Below are positions 9,393-17,738 of a stretch of 64,000 nucleotides of DNA, piece by piece (the stretch's first letter is position 1; every line of letters begins with the position of its first letter). The notes under the pieces are model-generated. The model was not told the DNA's origin. It worked only from the letters and a program-made list of their open reading frames with translations, and made no database searches. Origin of the DNA: Nocardioides currus (GTDB lineage Bacteria; Actinomycetota; Actinomycetes; Propionibacteriales; Nocardioidaceae); assembly GCF_003057875.1 (NCBI RefSeq), contig NZ_PYXZ01000002.1, positions 248,254 through 312,253 of the forward strand, written 5' to 3'. The position numbers and the translations under genes are program-made.

Positions 9393-9953
9393 ATGGCCGA
9401 GACCACCGAGATCCCGCGCCTCAAGGCTCGCTACCGCACGGAGATCATCCCGGCGCTGCAGTCCGAGTTCGACATCAAGAACATCATGCAGGTCCCCGGC
9501 CTGACCAAGATCGTCGTCAACATGGGTGTGGGCGAGGCTGCTCGCGACTCCAAGCTGATCGAGGGCGCGATCAAGGACCTGACCGCGATCACCGGCCAGA
9601 AGCCGTCGGTGACCAAGGCCCGCAAGTCGATCGCCCAGTTCAAGCTGCGTGAGGGCATGCCGATCGGCGCCCACGTCACGCTGCGTGGCGACCGCATGTG
9701 GGAGTTCCTCGACCGTCTGCTCTCGCTCGCGCTCCCGCGCATCCGCGACTTCCGCGGCCTCAGCGACCAGCAGTTCGACGGCCGCGGCAACTACACCTTC
9801 GGTCTGACCGAGCAGGTCATGTTCCACGAGATCGACCAGGACAAGATCGACCGCTCGCGCGGCATGGACATCACGGTCGTCACCACCGCCACCAACGACG
9901 ACGAGGGTCGCGCCCTGCTCAAGCAGCTCGGCTTCCCGTACAAGGAGAACTGA
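9393..9953 (+). CDS. rplE: 50S ribosomal protein L5
   Basis: 186 residues. The conserved [11 protein letters not shown] and [13 protein letters not shown] segments identify L5, which binds 5S rRNA with L18 and contacts S13 across the subunit interface. One base separates it from rplX and from rpsZ. Confidence 0.99.
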   Translation: MAETTEIPRLKARYRTEIIPALQSEFDIKNIMQVPGLTKIVVNMGVGEAARDSKLIEGAIKDLTAITGQKPSVTKARKSIAQFKLREGMPIGAHVTLRGDRMWEFLDRLLSLALPRIRDFRGLSDQQFDGRGNYTFGLTEQVMFHEIDQDKIDRSRGMDITVVTTATNDDEGRALLKQLGFPYKEN

Positions 9954-9954
9954 C

Positions 9955-10140
9955 ATGGCGAAGACTTCGCTCAAGGTCAAGGCCGCTCGCAAGCCCAAGT
10001 TCGCGGTGCGGGGCTACACCCGTTGCCAGCGCTGTGGTCGCCCCAAGGCGGTCTACCGCAAGTTCGGCCTGTGCCGGATCTGCCTGCGCGAGATGGCACA
10101 CCGCGGCGAGCTGCCCGGCGTGACCAAGTCCTCCTGGTGA
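9955..10140 (+). CDS. rpsZ: 30S ribosomal protein S14, zinc-binding short form
   Basis: 61 residues. Cys24, Cys27, Cys40 and Cys43 form the CxxC-x12-CxxC zinc site, which makes this the Zn-dependent (type Z) S14. Many actinobacteria also keep a zinc-free long S14 for zinc limitation; none is in this window. It lies in its usual place between rplE and rpsH. Confidence 0.99.
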   Translation: MAKTSLKVKAARKPKFAVRGYTRCQRCGRPKAVYRKFGLCRICLREMAHRGELPGVTKSSW

Positions 10141-10215
10141 GCCACCAGACTTCACCTCACAACCGCTGAAGGTCCGCCGAGCGCGGAAACCACAGAAGAG
10201 AGAGAACATCCAGCT

Positions 10216-10623
10216 ATGACCATGACTGACCCGATCGCAGACATGCTGACCCGTCTGCGCAACGCCAACCAGGCGTACCACGACGAGGTGTCGATGCCCT
10301 TCAGCAAGATGAAGGCCGGCCTCGCCGAGATCCTCAAGCAGGAGGGCTACATCACGTCGTTCGACGTGAAGGAGCCGGGCGAGGGCGAGGTCGGCAAGAC
10401 GCTGACCGTCACGCTCAAGTACGGCCGCAACCGCGAGCGCTCCATCGCCGGGGTCCGCCGCATCAGCAAGCCCGGTCTCCGGGTCTACGCCAAGCACACG
10501 GGTCTCCCGAAGGTGCTCGGCGGTCTGGGCGTCGCGATCATCTCGACGAGCCAGGGCCTCCTGACCGACCGCCAGGCCAACCAGAAGGGCGTGGGCGGCG
10601 AAGTCCTCGCCTACGTCTGGTAA
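10216..10623 (+). CDS. rpsH: 30S ribosomal protein S8
   Basis: 135 residues, beginning [17 protein letters not shown]8 binds helix 21 of 16S rRNA and in E. coli represses the spc operon by binding its mRNA; a matching mRNA site was not recognised here. The 75-base gap upstream ends in a purine-rich GAAGAGAGAGAA ribosome region. Confidence 0.99.
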   Translation: MTMTDPIADMLTRLRNANQAYHDEVSMPFSKMKAGLAEILKQEGYITSFDVKEPGEGEVGKTLTVTLKYGRNRERSIAGVRRISKPGLRVYAKHTGLPKVLGGLGVAIISTSQGLLTDRQANQKGVGGEVLAYVW

Positions 10624-10655
10624 TCCGGACTACTAGACCAGAAGGAGAACACAGC

Positions 10656-11198
10656 ATGTCGCGCATTGGCAGGCTCCCCATCCCGGTCCCGTCCGGTGTC
10701 GATGTCGCCATCGACGAGGCGACGGTCACCGTCAAGGGACCCAAGGGCACCCTGAGCCACCTCGTGGCCACGCCCATCATCGTGGAGAAGGGGGAGGACG
10801 GCGTCCTCTCGGTCAACCGCCCGAACGACGAGCGCAACAGCCGCTCGCTGCACGGCCTGACCCGCACCCTGATCAACAACATGGTCGTCGGTGTCACCGA
10901 GGGCTACGAGAAGAAGCTCGAGATCGTGGGCGTGGGCTACCGCGTGCTGCCCAAGGGCCCCACGCAGCTCGAGTTCCAGCTCGGCTACTCCCACCCGATC
11001 GTGTTCGACGCACCTGAGGGCATCACGTTCACCACCGACGGCCCGACCAAGCTCGGCGTCGTCGGTATCGACAAGCAGCTGGTCGGCGAGACCGCGGCGA
11101 AGATCCGCAAGCTGCGCAAGCCCGAGCCCTACAAGGGCAAGGGCGTGCGCTACGCCGGCGAGCACATCCGCCGCAAGGTCGGAAAGGCCGGTAAGTGA
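10656..11198 (+). CDS. rplF: 50S ribosomal protein L6
   Basis: 180 residues, with the start [15 protein letters not shown] and the C-terminal [14 protein letters not shown] signature. L6 lies near the factor-binding site and the sarcin-ricin loop. AAGGAG ribosome site seven bases upstream. Confidence 0.99.
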   Translation: MSRIGRLPIPVPSGVDVAIDEATVTVKGPKGTLSHLVATPIIVEKGEDGVLSVNRPNDERNSRSLHGLTRTLINNMVVGVTEGYEKKLEIVGVGYRVLPKGPTQLEFQLGYSHPIVFDAPEGITFTTDGPTKLGVVGIDKQLVGETAAKIRKLRKPEPYKGKGVRYAGEHIRRKVGKAGK

Positions 11199-11199
11199 C

Positions 11200-11583
11200 A
11201 TGGCTATCTCCCTGAGCAACAACAAGCACACCGCTGCTCGCGTGAAGTCGCGCCTGCGCCGTCAGGTGCGTGGCCGCAAGCGCGTCGCCGGCACAGCCGA
11301 GCGTCCGCGCCTGGTCGTCACCAAGTCGGCCAAGCACCTCTCGGTGCAGGTCGTCGACGACCTGCAGGGTGCGACGCTGGCCTACGCCTCCACCATGGAG
11401 GCCGACGTCCGTGCCGCCGCCGGTGACAAGACCGCCAAGGCCACCAAGGTCGGTGAGCTCGTCGCCGAGCGCGCCAAGGCTGCCGGCATCGACGCGGTCG
11501 TCTTCGACCGCGCCGGCAACAAGTACCACGGCCGCATCGCGGCCCTTGCTGACGCCGCCCGTGAGGGCGGACTGTCCTTCTGA
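11200..11583 (+). CDS. rplR: 50S ribosomal protein L18
   Basis: 127 residues from the ATG at 11200, one base after the rplF stop; the longer open frame lies inside rplF. The basic N-terminus and the closing [17 protein letters not shown] motif identify L18, the main 5S rRNA-binding protein. Confidence 0.98.
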   Translation: MAISLSNNKHTAARVKSRLRRQVRGRKRVAGTAERPRLVVTKSAKHLSVQVVDDLQGATLAYASTMEADVRAAAGDKTAKATKVGELVAERAKAAGIDAVVFDRAGNKYHGRIAALADAAREGGLSF

Positions 11584-11623
11584 TCGCAACGCGGTAGGAG
11601 ATCTTAGATATGGAGCACATCTC

Positions 11624-12256
11624 ATGAGCGGAGCCCAGCGCGGACAGCGCAGCGGTGGCTCGGGCGACCGTCGCGGACGCGACAACGGTCGCGGTCAGGC
11701 GGAGAAGTCCGTCTACATCGAGCGCGTCGTTGCCATCAACCGAGTGGCCAAGGTCGTCAAGGGTGGTCGTCGCTTCAGCTTCACCGCCCTGGTGATCGTC
11801 GGCGACGGCGACGGCATGGTCGGCGTCGGCTACGGCAAGGCCAAGGAAGTTCCCGCGGCGATCGCCAAGGGTGTCGAGGAAGCCAAGAAGTCCTTCTTCC
11901 GGGTTCCCCGCATCCAGGGCACCATCCCGCACCCGGTCCAGGGCGAGAAGGCGGCAGGCGTCGTCCTGCTCCGCCCGGCGTCCCCCGGTACCGGTGTCAT
12001 CGCCGGTGGTCCGGTCCGCGCCGTCCTCGAGTGCGCCGGCATCCACGACGTCCTGAGCAAGTCGCTCGGTTCCTCCAACCAGATCAACATCGTCCACGCC
12101 ACCGTGGCGGCGCTGAAGATGCTGGAAGAGCCCGAGCAGGTCGCCGCCCGTCGTGGCCTGAGCGTCGAGCACGTCACCCCTGCTGCGATCCTCAAGGCTC
12201 GCGAGGCCGGCAAGGTCGAGGCCGCTGCGGCGGCCGCCGCGGGGGTGTCCTCCTGA
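11624..12256 (+). CDS. rpsE: 30S ribosomal protein S5
   Basis: 210 residues: an Arg/Gly-rich N-terminal extension of about 30 residues, the double-stranded-RNA-binding S5 domain ([17 protein letters not shown]) and the C-terminal S5 domain ([15 protein letters not shown]). S5 takes part in decoding fidelity and lines the mRNA entry. Its ATG overlaps the TGA of a five-codon open frame at 11610-11627 that has its own AGGAG, so start-site use here may be coupled. The TGA is followed at once by rpmD. Confidence 0.97.
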   Translation: MSGAQRGQRSGGSGDRRGRDNGRGQAEKSVYIERVVAINRVAKVVKGGRRFSFTALVIVGDGDGMVGVGYGKAKEVPAAIAKGVEEAKKSFFRVPRIQGTIPHPVQGEKAAGVVLLRPASPGTGVIAGGPVRAVLECAGIHDVLSKSLGSSNQINIVHATVAALKMLEEPEQVAARRGLSVEHVTPAAILKAREAGKVEAAAAAAAGVSS

Positions 12257-12438
12257 TGGCGCAGCTCAAGGTCCAGCAGAAGCGCGGCCTGGTCGGCCTG
12301 AAGGCCAACCAGCGCGAGACGCTTCGCACGCTCGGTCTCAAGCGGATCGGCGATGTCGTCGTCAAGGAAGACCGCCCGGAGATCCGCGGCATGGTCAACA
12401 CGGTCCGTCACCTCGTGACGGTTGAGGAGGTGGAGTGA
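12256..12438 (+). CDS. rpmD: 50S ribosomal protein L30
   Basis: 60 residues from the ATG at 12256, overlapping the rpsE stop by one base. The [21 protein letters not shown] segment is the standard bacterial L30 core. Confidence 0.98.
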   Translation: MAQLKVQQKRGLVGLKANQRETLRTLGLKRIGDVVVKEDRPEIRGMVNTVRHLVTVEEVE

Positions 12439-12439
12439 C

Positions 12440-12880
12440 ATGACGCTCAAGTTGCACCACTTGCGTCCGGCTCCCGGCGCCAAGACTGCCAAGACCCGCG
12501 TGGGTCGCGGTGAGGGCTCCAAGGGCAAGACCGCGGGCCGCGGTACCAAGGGCACCAAGGCTCGCTACCAGGTTCCGGTCGCCTTCGAGGGTGGGCAGAT
12601 GCCCATCCACATGCGGCTGCCGAAGCTCAAGGGCTTCAAGAACCCCTTCAAGGTCGAGTTCCAGGTCGTCAACCTCGACAAGCTGAGCGAGCTCTTCCCG
12701 CAGGGTGGGGCCGTCTCGGTCGAGGACCTGGTCACCAAGGGCGCGGTCCGCAAGGGCCAGCCCGTCAAGGTGCTCGGACAGGGCGACATCACCGTCGCCG
12801 TCCAGGTCAGTGCCGACGCCTTCTCCGGCTCTGCCAAGGAGAAGATCGAGGCCGCTGGCGGCAGCGCCACGGTGGTCTGA
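12440..12880 (+). CDS. rplO: 50S ribosomal protein L15
   Basis: 146 residues from the ATG at 12440, one base after rpmD, with a GAGGAGGTGGAG ribosome region. It starts [15 protein letters not shown] and has the Gly-rich [19 protein letters not shown] segment of L15, a late assembly protein. Last ribosomal gene of the spc operon. Confidence 0.98.
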   Translation: MTLKLHHLRPAPGAKTAKTRVGRGEGSKGKTAGRGTKGTKARYQVPVAFEGGQMPIHMRLPKLKGFKNPFKVEFQVVNLDKLSELFPQGGAVSVEDLVTKGAVRKGQPVKVLGQGDITVAVQVSADAFSGSAKEKIEAAGGSATVV

Positions 12881-12908
12881 GGACCGTCACCACTCAGCAA
12901 CGACGCGG

Positions 12909-12940
12909 CCCGGCCGCACAGTGGGAACTGTGCTGCCGGG
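12909..12940 (+). terminator. Hairpin after rplO, probable terminator or attenuator
   Basis: Two nested perfect stems: CCCGGC (12909-12914) pairs with GCCGGG (12935-12940), and CACAGT (12917-12922) with ACTGTG (12927-12932), loop GGGA. No run of T follows, so it would be a hairpin-only terminator or a partial attenuator between rplO and secY. Confidence 0.5.
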
Positions 12941-12981
12941 TTCGCGCGTTCACCGGGAGAATCCGGCGACGGCCTCACTGT

Positions 12982-12987
12982 TAGGCT
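12982..12987 (+). promoter_or_regulatory. Possible -10 box for the secY unit
   Basis: TAGGCT follows the rplO hairpin in a 212-base gap and fits the TANNNT consensus, but no convincing -35 lies 16-19 bases upstream. It would place the secY mRNA start near 12995, leaving a leader of about 100 bases. Rest of the gap: nothing recognised. Confidence 0.35.
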
Positions 12988-13092
12988 TCTCCGGGCCCTC
13001 TCGGGGCTCGTTCCCGAGTGCACCAACCCAAGGGTTTGCTCGGCCGGGGCAGGACACCTCCTGCATCGGCAACGCATCAGAAAGAGGATCCT

Positions 13093-14388
13093 GTGCTCAG
13101 CGCGTTCGCCAACGCTTTCCGCACTCCCGACCTGCGGCGCAAGCTGCTGTTCGTCCTGCTGATCGTCATGATCTTCCGGCTCGGCTCGCAGGTTCCGACC
13201 CCGGGCGTCCACGTGGCCAACGTCCAGGCGTGCCTCAACGACGTCGAGTCCAACGGGCTCTACCAGCTCGTCAACCTGTTCTCCGGTGGTGCGCTGCTCC
13301 AGCTGACGATCTTCGCGCTGGGGATCATGCCCTACATCACGGCCTCGATCATCCTCCAGCTGCTCGTCGTGGTGATCCCGCGACTCGAAGCGCTGAAGAA
13401 GGAGGGTCAGTCGGGCCAGACCAAGATCACGCAGTACACCCGCTACCTCACGCTCGGCCTCGCGCTCCTGCAGGCCACCGGCATCGTCGCCCTCGCCCGC
13501 TCGGGCAACCTGCTCCAGGGCTGCAACCGCGACCTGCTGCACAGCGACACCACCGCCACGTTCCTCACGATGGTCATCACCATGACCGCCGGCACCGCGG
13601 TCATCATGTGGCTCGGTGAGCTCATCACCGACCGCGGCATCGGCAACGGCATGTCGATCCTGATCTTCACGCAGGTCGTCGCGACCTTCCCGTCGTCGCT
13701 GTGGGCCGTCCAGTCCTCGCAGGGCTGGTGGGTCTTCGGCATGGTGATGGTGATCGGGCTCGTGCTCGTCGCGGCCGTCATCTTCATCGAGCAGGCGCAG
13801 CGCCGCATCCCGGTCCAGTACGCCCGACGCATGGTGGGCCGCAAGATGTTCGGCGGCTCCTCGACGTACATCCCGCTCAAGGTCAACCAGGCCGGCATCA
13901 TCCCGGTCATCTTCGCCAGCTCGCTGCTCTACCTGCCGGCGATGGCGGTCCAGTTCAACCAGACCAGCACGTCACCCGTGCTGTCGTGGATCAACAAGTA
14001 CCTCGTCGGTGGGGACCACCCGCTCTACATGGCGGTGTACTTCCTGCTGATCATCTTCTTCACGTACTTCTACGTCTCGATCACCTTCAACCCCGAAGAG
14101 GTCGCGGACAACATGAAGAAGTACGGCGGCTTCATCCCCGGGATCCGGGCGGGCAAGCCGACCGAGGACTACCTGTCCTACGTCCTGTCCCGCATCACGT
14201 TCCCTGGAGCCCTCTACCTCGGCCTCATCTCCCTGGTCCCGCTGATCGCGTTCGCGCTCATCAACGCCGACCAGAACTTCCCCTTTGGCGGCACCTCGAT
14301 CCTGATCATGGTCGGTGTCGCGCTGGACACCGTGAAGCAGATCGAGAGCCAGCTCCAGCAGCGAAACTACGAAGGGTTCCTGCGCTAA
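13093..14388 (+). CDS. secY: Preprotein translocase subunit SecY
   Basis: 431 residues from a GTG at 13093 preceded by AAAGAGGA; an in-frame upstream ATG at 13018 would add an unlikely 25-residue basic tail. SecY is the channel of the Sec translocon. The opening FANAFRTPDLRRKLLFVLL, the PTPGVHV plug region and ten hydrophobic helices are visible, as is the conserved cytoplasmic RITFPGALYLG region. The TAA overlaps the ATG of adk. Confidence 0.98.
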   Translation: MLSAFANAFRTPDLRRKLLFVLLIVMIFRLGSQVPTPGVHVANVQACLNDVESNGLYQLVNLFSGGALLQLTIFALGIMPYITASIILQLLVVVIPRLEALKKEGQSGQTKITQYTRYLTLGLALLQATGIVALARSGNLLQGCNRDLLHSDTTATFLTMVITMTAGTAVIMWLGELITDRGIGNGMSILIFTQVVATFPSSLWAVQSSQGWWVFGMVMVIGLVLVAAVIFIEQAQRRIPVQYARRMVGRKMFGGSSTYIPLKVNQAGIIPVIFASSLLYLPAMAVQFNQTSTSPVLSWINKYLVGGDHPLYMAVYFLLIIFFTYFYVSITFNPEEVADNMKKYGGFIPGIRAGKPTEDYLSYVLSRITFPGALYLGLISLVPLIAFALINADQNFPFGGTSILIMVGVALDTVKQIESQLQQRNYEGFLR

Positions 14389-14963
14389 TGAGACTGATCA
14401 TCATGGGCCCGCCCGGCGCGGGGAAGGGCACGCAGGCGAAGTTCATCGCCGAGCACTTCGCCATCCCGGCCATCTCCACGGGCGACATCTTCCGCGCCAA
14501 CGTCTCGCAGGGCACCGAGCTCGGTGTCGAGGCGAAGCGCTACATGGACGCCGGGGAGTACGTCCCCGACGAGGTCACCAATCTGATGGTGCGCAACCGC
14601 ATCGACGAGCCCGACGCCGAGCCCGGCTTCCTGCTCGACGGCTACCCGCGCACGCTGGCCCAGGTCGAGGAGCTCGACGGGATGATCAAGCACACCGGCC
14701 ACGCGCTCGACGCGGTGGTCGTGCTGACGGTCGACCAGGACGAGGTCGTCGAGCGCCTCCTGCAGCGCGCCGAGACCGACGGTCGCGCCGACGACACCGC
14801 CGACGTCATCCGCCGCCGGCAGGAGATCTACGGCGAGGAGACCGCGCCGCTGATCGAGGTCTACCGCGACCGCGGCCTGCTCATCGAGGTCGACGGCCTC
14901 GGCGAGATCGGCGACGTCACCCAGCGCATCTTCGACGCGCTGGACGTCGTCCCCCAGTCGTAG
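14388..14963 (+). CDS. adk: Adenylate kinase
   Basis: 191 residues from the ATG at 14388 (TAATG overlap with secY). P-loop GPPGAGKGT at residues 7-15; NMP-binding RNRIDEPDAEPGFLLDGYPRT; short LID without the zinc Cys cluster, as in other actinobacterial Adk. It converts ATP and AMP to two ADP. Confidence 0.98.
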   Translation: MRLIIMGPPGAGKGTQAKFIAEHFAIPAISTGDIFRANVSQGTELGVEAKRYMDAGEYVPDEVTNLMVRNRIDEPDAEPGFLLDGYPRTLAQVEELDGMIKHTGHALDAVVVLTVDQDEVVERLLQRAETDGRADDTADVIRRRQEIYGEETAPLIEVYRDRGLLIEVDGLGEIGDVTQRIFDALDVVPQS

Positions 14964-14973
14964 GCGACGCCTC

Positions 14974-15795
14974 GTGTTCCACAACCGCGGCCTGGAGATC
15001 AAGACCCGCGAGCAGATCGACAAGATGCGCGTCGCCGGGCGGCTGGTGGGGGAGACCCTCGAGCTCCTGCGCGCCGCGGCCGGCCCGGGCGTGACGACGG
15101 GCCGGCTCGACGCGATCGCGGAGGCCAACATCCGCGACCACGGCGGCATCCCGTCGTTCAAGGGCTACAGCCACCCGCCGTTCCCGGCCACCATCTGCGC
15201 CTCCGTCAACGACGAGGTCGTGCACGGCATCCCGGGCGAGCGGGTGCTCGCCGAGGGCGACGTCGTCTCGATCGACTGCGGCGCCATCGTCGAGGGCTGG
15301 CACGGCGACGCCGCCATCACGGTGCCGATCGGCGAGGTGGCCCCGGAGGTCAGCGAGCTGCTGCGGGTCACCGAGGAGTCGCTGTGGCGCGGCATGGCGG
15401 CCGCTCACCTCGGCGGCCGGGTCACCGACATCTCGCACGCCGTCGAGCGCTACGTCCGCGGCCAGGGCCGCTACGGCATCCTCGAGGACTACACCGGCCA
15501 CGGCATCGGCACCGAGATGCACATGGCCCCCAACGTCCCCAACTTCGGTCGACCTGGGAAGGGGCCGACCCTGGTCGAGGGGCTCGCGCTCGCGGTCGAG
15601 CCGATGGTCACGCTGGGGAGCAAGGAGACCGACCTGCTCGAGGACGACTGGACCGTCGCGACCGTCGACGGCTCGTTCGCCGCGCACTTCGAGCACACCT
15701 TCACCCTCACCCCCGAGGGGGCCTGGGTGCTGACGGCGGTCGACGGCGGCGCCGCCCGGCTCGCCGAGCTCGGCGTGGCCTTCGGCGGACGCTGA
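14974..15795 (+). CDS. map: Methionine aminopeptidase, type I
   Basis: 273 residues from a GTG at 14974. The five metal ligands of the pita-bread fold are all present: Asp in SIDCG, Asp in HGDAAIT, His in TGHGIGTEMH, Glu in LAVEPM and Glu in FEHTF. The enzyme removes the initiator Met from new proteins. No strong ribosome site precedes it and it lies ten bases after adk, so it is probably translated from the secY-adk-map transcript. Confidence 0.97.
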   Translation: MFHNRGLEIKTREQIDKMRVAGRLVGETLELLRAAAGPGVTTGRLDAIAEANIRDHGGIPSFKGYSHPPFPATICASVNDEVVHGIPGERVLAEGDVVSIDCGAIVEGWHGDAAITVPIGEVAPEVSELLRVTEESLWRGMAAAHLGGRVTDISHAVERYVRGQGRYGILEDYTGHGIGTEMHMAPNVPNFGRPGKGPTLVEGLALAVEPMVTLGSKETDLLEDDWTVATVDGSFAAHFEHTFTLTPEGAWVLTAVDGGAARLAELGVAFGGR

Positions 15796-15863
15796 GGCGT
15801 CGCCGTACCTCCGTCGGGGTGGACAGGTTCGACCGCGAGACCCCACGCGTGACAGAGTGAGGT

Positions 15864-15979
15864 CCCAGGAGGGGAGTATTCCCCCGTGGTGGTGTCGTCA
15901 GTACGGCGCGGGCGCGAGCCCGCACCCGGTGCCGCCGGTCCGCCTGCGACGCTCGGGGTGGGCGGAAGAGACCTCCGGG
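15864..15979 (+). promoter_or_regulatory. yybP-ykoY riboswitch (Mn2+-sensing type)
   Basis: The conserved parts of the family appear in order. The P1 left arm is CCC-A-GGAGG (15864-15872), running into GGGGAGTA (15871-15878). GTCGTCAGTACG (15894-15905) follows, and then GAGACCTCC closing with GGG (15968-15979). P1 pairs GGAGG with CCTCC and the outer CCC with GGG, leaving the A bulged. These correspond to the AGGGGAGUA, GUCGUCA and AGACCU elements of the classic yybP RNA. The element ends 57 bases before the terC GTG, so it most likely switches terC on with Mn2+. A promoter just upstream (near 15828-15858) is likely but weak. Confidence 0.85.
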
Positions 15980-16036
15980 TGCCGCGGCCTGCGCGGAACC
16001 CGTCGTCTGACCCCCTAACTCTCGAGGAGCACACCC

Positions 16037-17068
16037 GTGGACGTACCCGTCTGGGTCTGGATCGCCACCTTCGCGGTGACCGTCGTCATCTTCACCTTCG
16101 ACCTCGTGGTCGTCGGGCGACGCCCGCACGAGCCGAGCATGAAGGAGTGCGCGACCTACCTGTCGATCTACGTCGGGCTGGCGATCCTCTTCGGCATCGG
16201 GGTGTGGATCACCTGGGACCACCAGCACGGCCTGGAGTTCTTCTCCGGCTGGCTCGTGGAGTACTCCCTCTCGATCGACAACCTCTTCATCTTCATCATC
16301 ATCATGGCGAAGTTCGCCGTGCCGAAGGAGCTGCAGCAGTACGCCCTGATGATCGGCATCGTGATGGCGCTCGTCATGCGGGCGATCTTCATCGGCGTCG
16401 GAGCCGCGGCGATCAACCAGTTCAGCTGGGTCTTCTACCTCTTCGGCCTGTTCCTGGTCTACACGGCCTTCAAGCTCGCCAAGGAGGGCGCCGAGGACGA
16501 GGACGACGAGTTCGAGGAGAACAAGCTCGTCGCGTTCGTCGAGCGGCGGTTCCCGGCCACCTCGGAGTGGCACGGCCGCAAGCTGCTGGTCAGCGGCGAG
16601 GGCGCCAAGAAGATGATCACGCCGATGCTGATCGTGATCATCACCCTCGGCACGACCGACCTGCTCTTCGCGCTCGACTCGATCCCGGCGATCTTCGGCA
16701 TCACCAAGGAGCCCTACCTGGTGCTGACGGCCAACATCTTCGCGTTGATGGGCCTGCGCCAGCTCTACTTCCTGATCGGCGGCCTGCTCCAACGCCTGAT
16801 CTACCTCTCCTACGGCCTCGCGTTCCTGCTGTTCTTCATCGGCGTCAAGCTGTTCTTCCACGCGCTGCACGAGAACACGCTGCCCTTCATCAACGGGGGC
16901 GAGCACTTCGACCAGCCCTGGCTGGAGATCCCGATCTGGCTCTCCCTCGTCGTCATCCTCGCGACGCTGGCGATCACGGCGGCGCTGTCGCTGTGGGTCT
17001 CGGGTCGGATGAGCTCGGAGGAGCAGGACGCCGCCACCGGTCCGCGGCGTGACTGGGAGGACGACTGA
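16037..17068 (+). CDS. TerC family integral membrane metal exporter
   Basis: 343 residues from a GTG at 16037 with a GAGGAG ribosome site. About nine hydrophobic helices are seen. The two TerC signatures are present: SLSIDNLFIF near residue 75 and TDLLFALDSIPAIFGIT near residue 210, which hold the acidic residues of the family. A charged cytoplasmic loop (GAEDEDDEFEENK) lies between the halves. TerC proteins of the MntY/YkoY kind export Mn2+ or load it onto exported enzymes. The riboswitch immediately upstream supports a manganese role here rather than tellurite resistance. Confidence 0.9.
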   Translation: MDVPVWVWIATFAVTVVIFTFDLVVVGRRPHEPSMKECATYLSIYVGLAILFGIGVWITWDHQHGLEFFSGWLVEYSLSIDNLFIFIIIMAKFAVPKELQQYALMIGIVMALVMRAIFIGVGAAAINQFSWVFYLFGLFLVYTAFKLAKEGAEDEDDEFEENKLVAFVERRFPATSEWHGRKLLVSGEGAKKMITPMLIVIITLGTTDLLFALDSIPAIFGITKEPYLVLTANIFALMGLRQLYFLIGGLLQRLIYLSYGLAFLLFFIGVKLFFHALHENTLPFINGGEHFDQPWLEIPIWLSLVVILATLAITAALSLWVSGRMSSEEQDAATGPRRDWEDD

Positions 17069-17078
17069 GCCGGACGGC

Positions 17079-17738
17079 TCAGCAGCCGAGCGAGCGGATC
17101 GTCGCCTCGTCGGCGGCGGTGATCGGCAGGTCCCAGGCCACCGCGACCCGGAGGTACCTGCGCACGTAGGTGCAGCGGTAGCTCCGGCGAGCGGGTAGCC
17201 ACTCCGCCGGGCTCGCCGCCTCCTTGGCGTCGTTGGCCTCGGCGGAGACCGCCAGCAGCTCGCGACGCACGTCGTTGGCGAACGCGACGCGGCGGCGCTG
17301 GGTCCACGCCCACGCACCGCCGTGCCAGGCCTCGGCGAGCGGGTAGACGTGGTCGATCACGATGGAGTAGCCGTCGTGCTGCCAGGTCATCCGACGCCCG
17401 GTGTAGGGGTCGGTCAGACGGGCGTCGTAGATGCGGCACCGCGAGCCCCACCGCATCTCGATGTCCTTCATCTGCTGGAGCAGGACGTCCTCGCGGGTGG
17501 TGCAGCCGTTGCCGGCGAACGGACCGTCGTGCCGATCGGTCCACGGCTCCCCGAAGACGCACGCGCCGGGGTCGCAGTCACGGTCGTAGCCCGGGTGGTA
17601 GGGCTCGGTCGCGACGACCTCGACGGCCCGCAGCAGCCGGTCGACCCGGGGGTCGGCGACGGCCTGGGCTGGGGTCGCCAGCGGCGTACAGACCAGGATC
17701 GTCAGCGCGAGGAGCAGTCGCGGTGCTAAGGCACGCAC
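17079..17738 (-). CDS. Secreted HNH endonuclease-family protein
   Basis: 219 residues from a GTG at 17738, chosen because it opens directly into a signal peptide (RLLLALTILVCTPLATPAQA, probable cleavage after residue 26). The core VIDHVYPLAEAWHGGAWAWT, then RVAFANDVRRELLAVSAEANDAKEAASPAEWLP, matches the HNH fold of the GmrSD C-terminal/DUF1524-like secreted proteins of actinomycetes; the DH pair and the Asn before the terminal basic block are in place. Several Cys pairs fit an exported protein. It overlaps the kinase 3' end by 13 bases, so it is the last gene of the FHA-kinase operon. A nuclease function is inferred from the family. Confidence 0.85.
   Translation of the reverse strand: MRALAPRLLLALTILVCTPLATPAQAVADPRVDRLLRAVEVVATEPYHPGYDRDCDPGACVFGEPWTDRHDGPFAGNGCTTREDVLLQQMKDIEMRWGSRCRIYDARLTDPYTGRRMTWQHDGYSIVIDHVYPLAEAWHGGAWAWTQRRRVAFANDVRRELLAVSAEANDAKEAASPAEWLPARRSYRCTYVRRYLRVAVAWDLPITAADEATIRSLGC

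Noticed and set aside
16037..17068. TerC as a tellurite-resistance gene
   Set aside because: No other ter genes nearby and a manganese-type riboswitch lies directly upstream.
17066..17081. TGAGCCG-GA-CGGCTCA palindrome as a terminator between terC and the HNH gene
   Set aside because: The loop would be only two bases, both stop codons fall in the arms and no T tract is present; possible but too weak to list.
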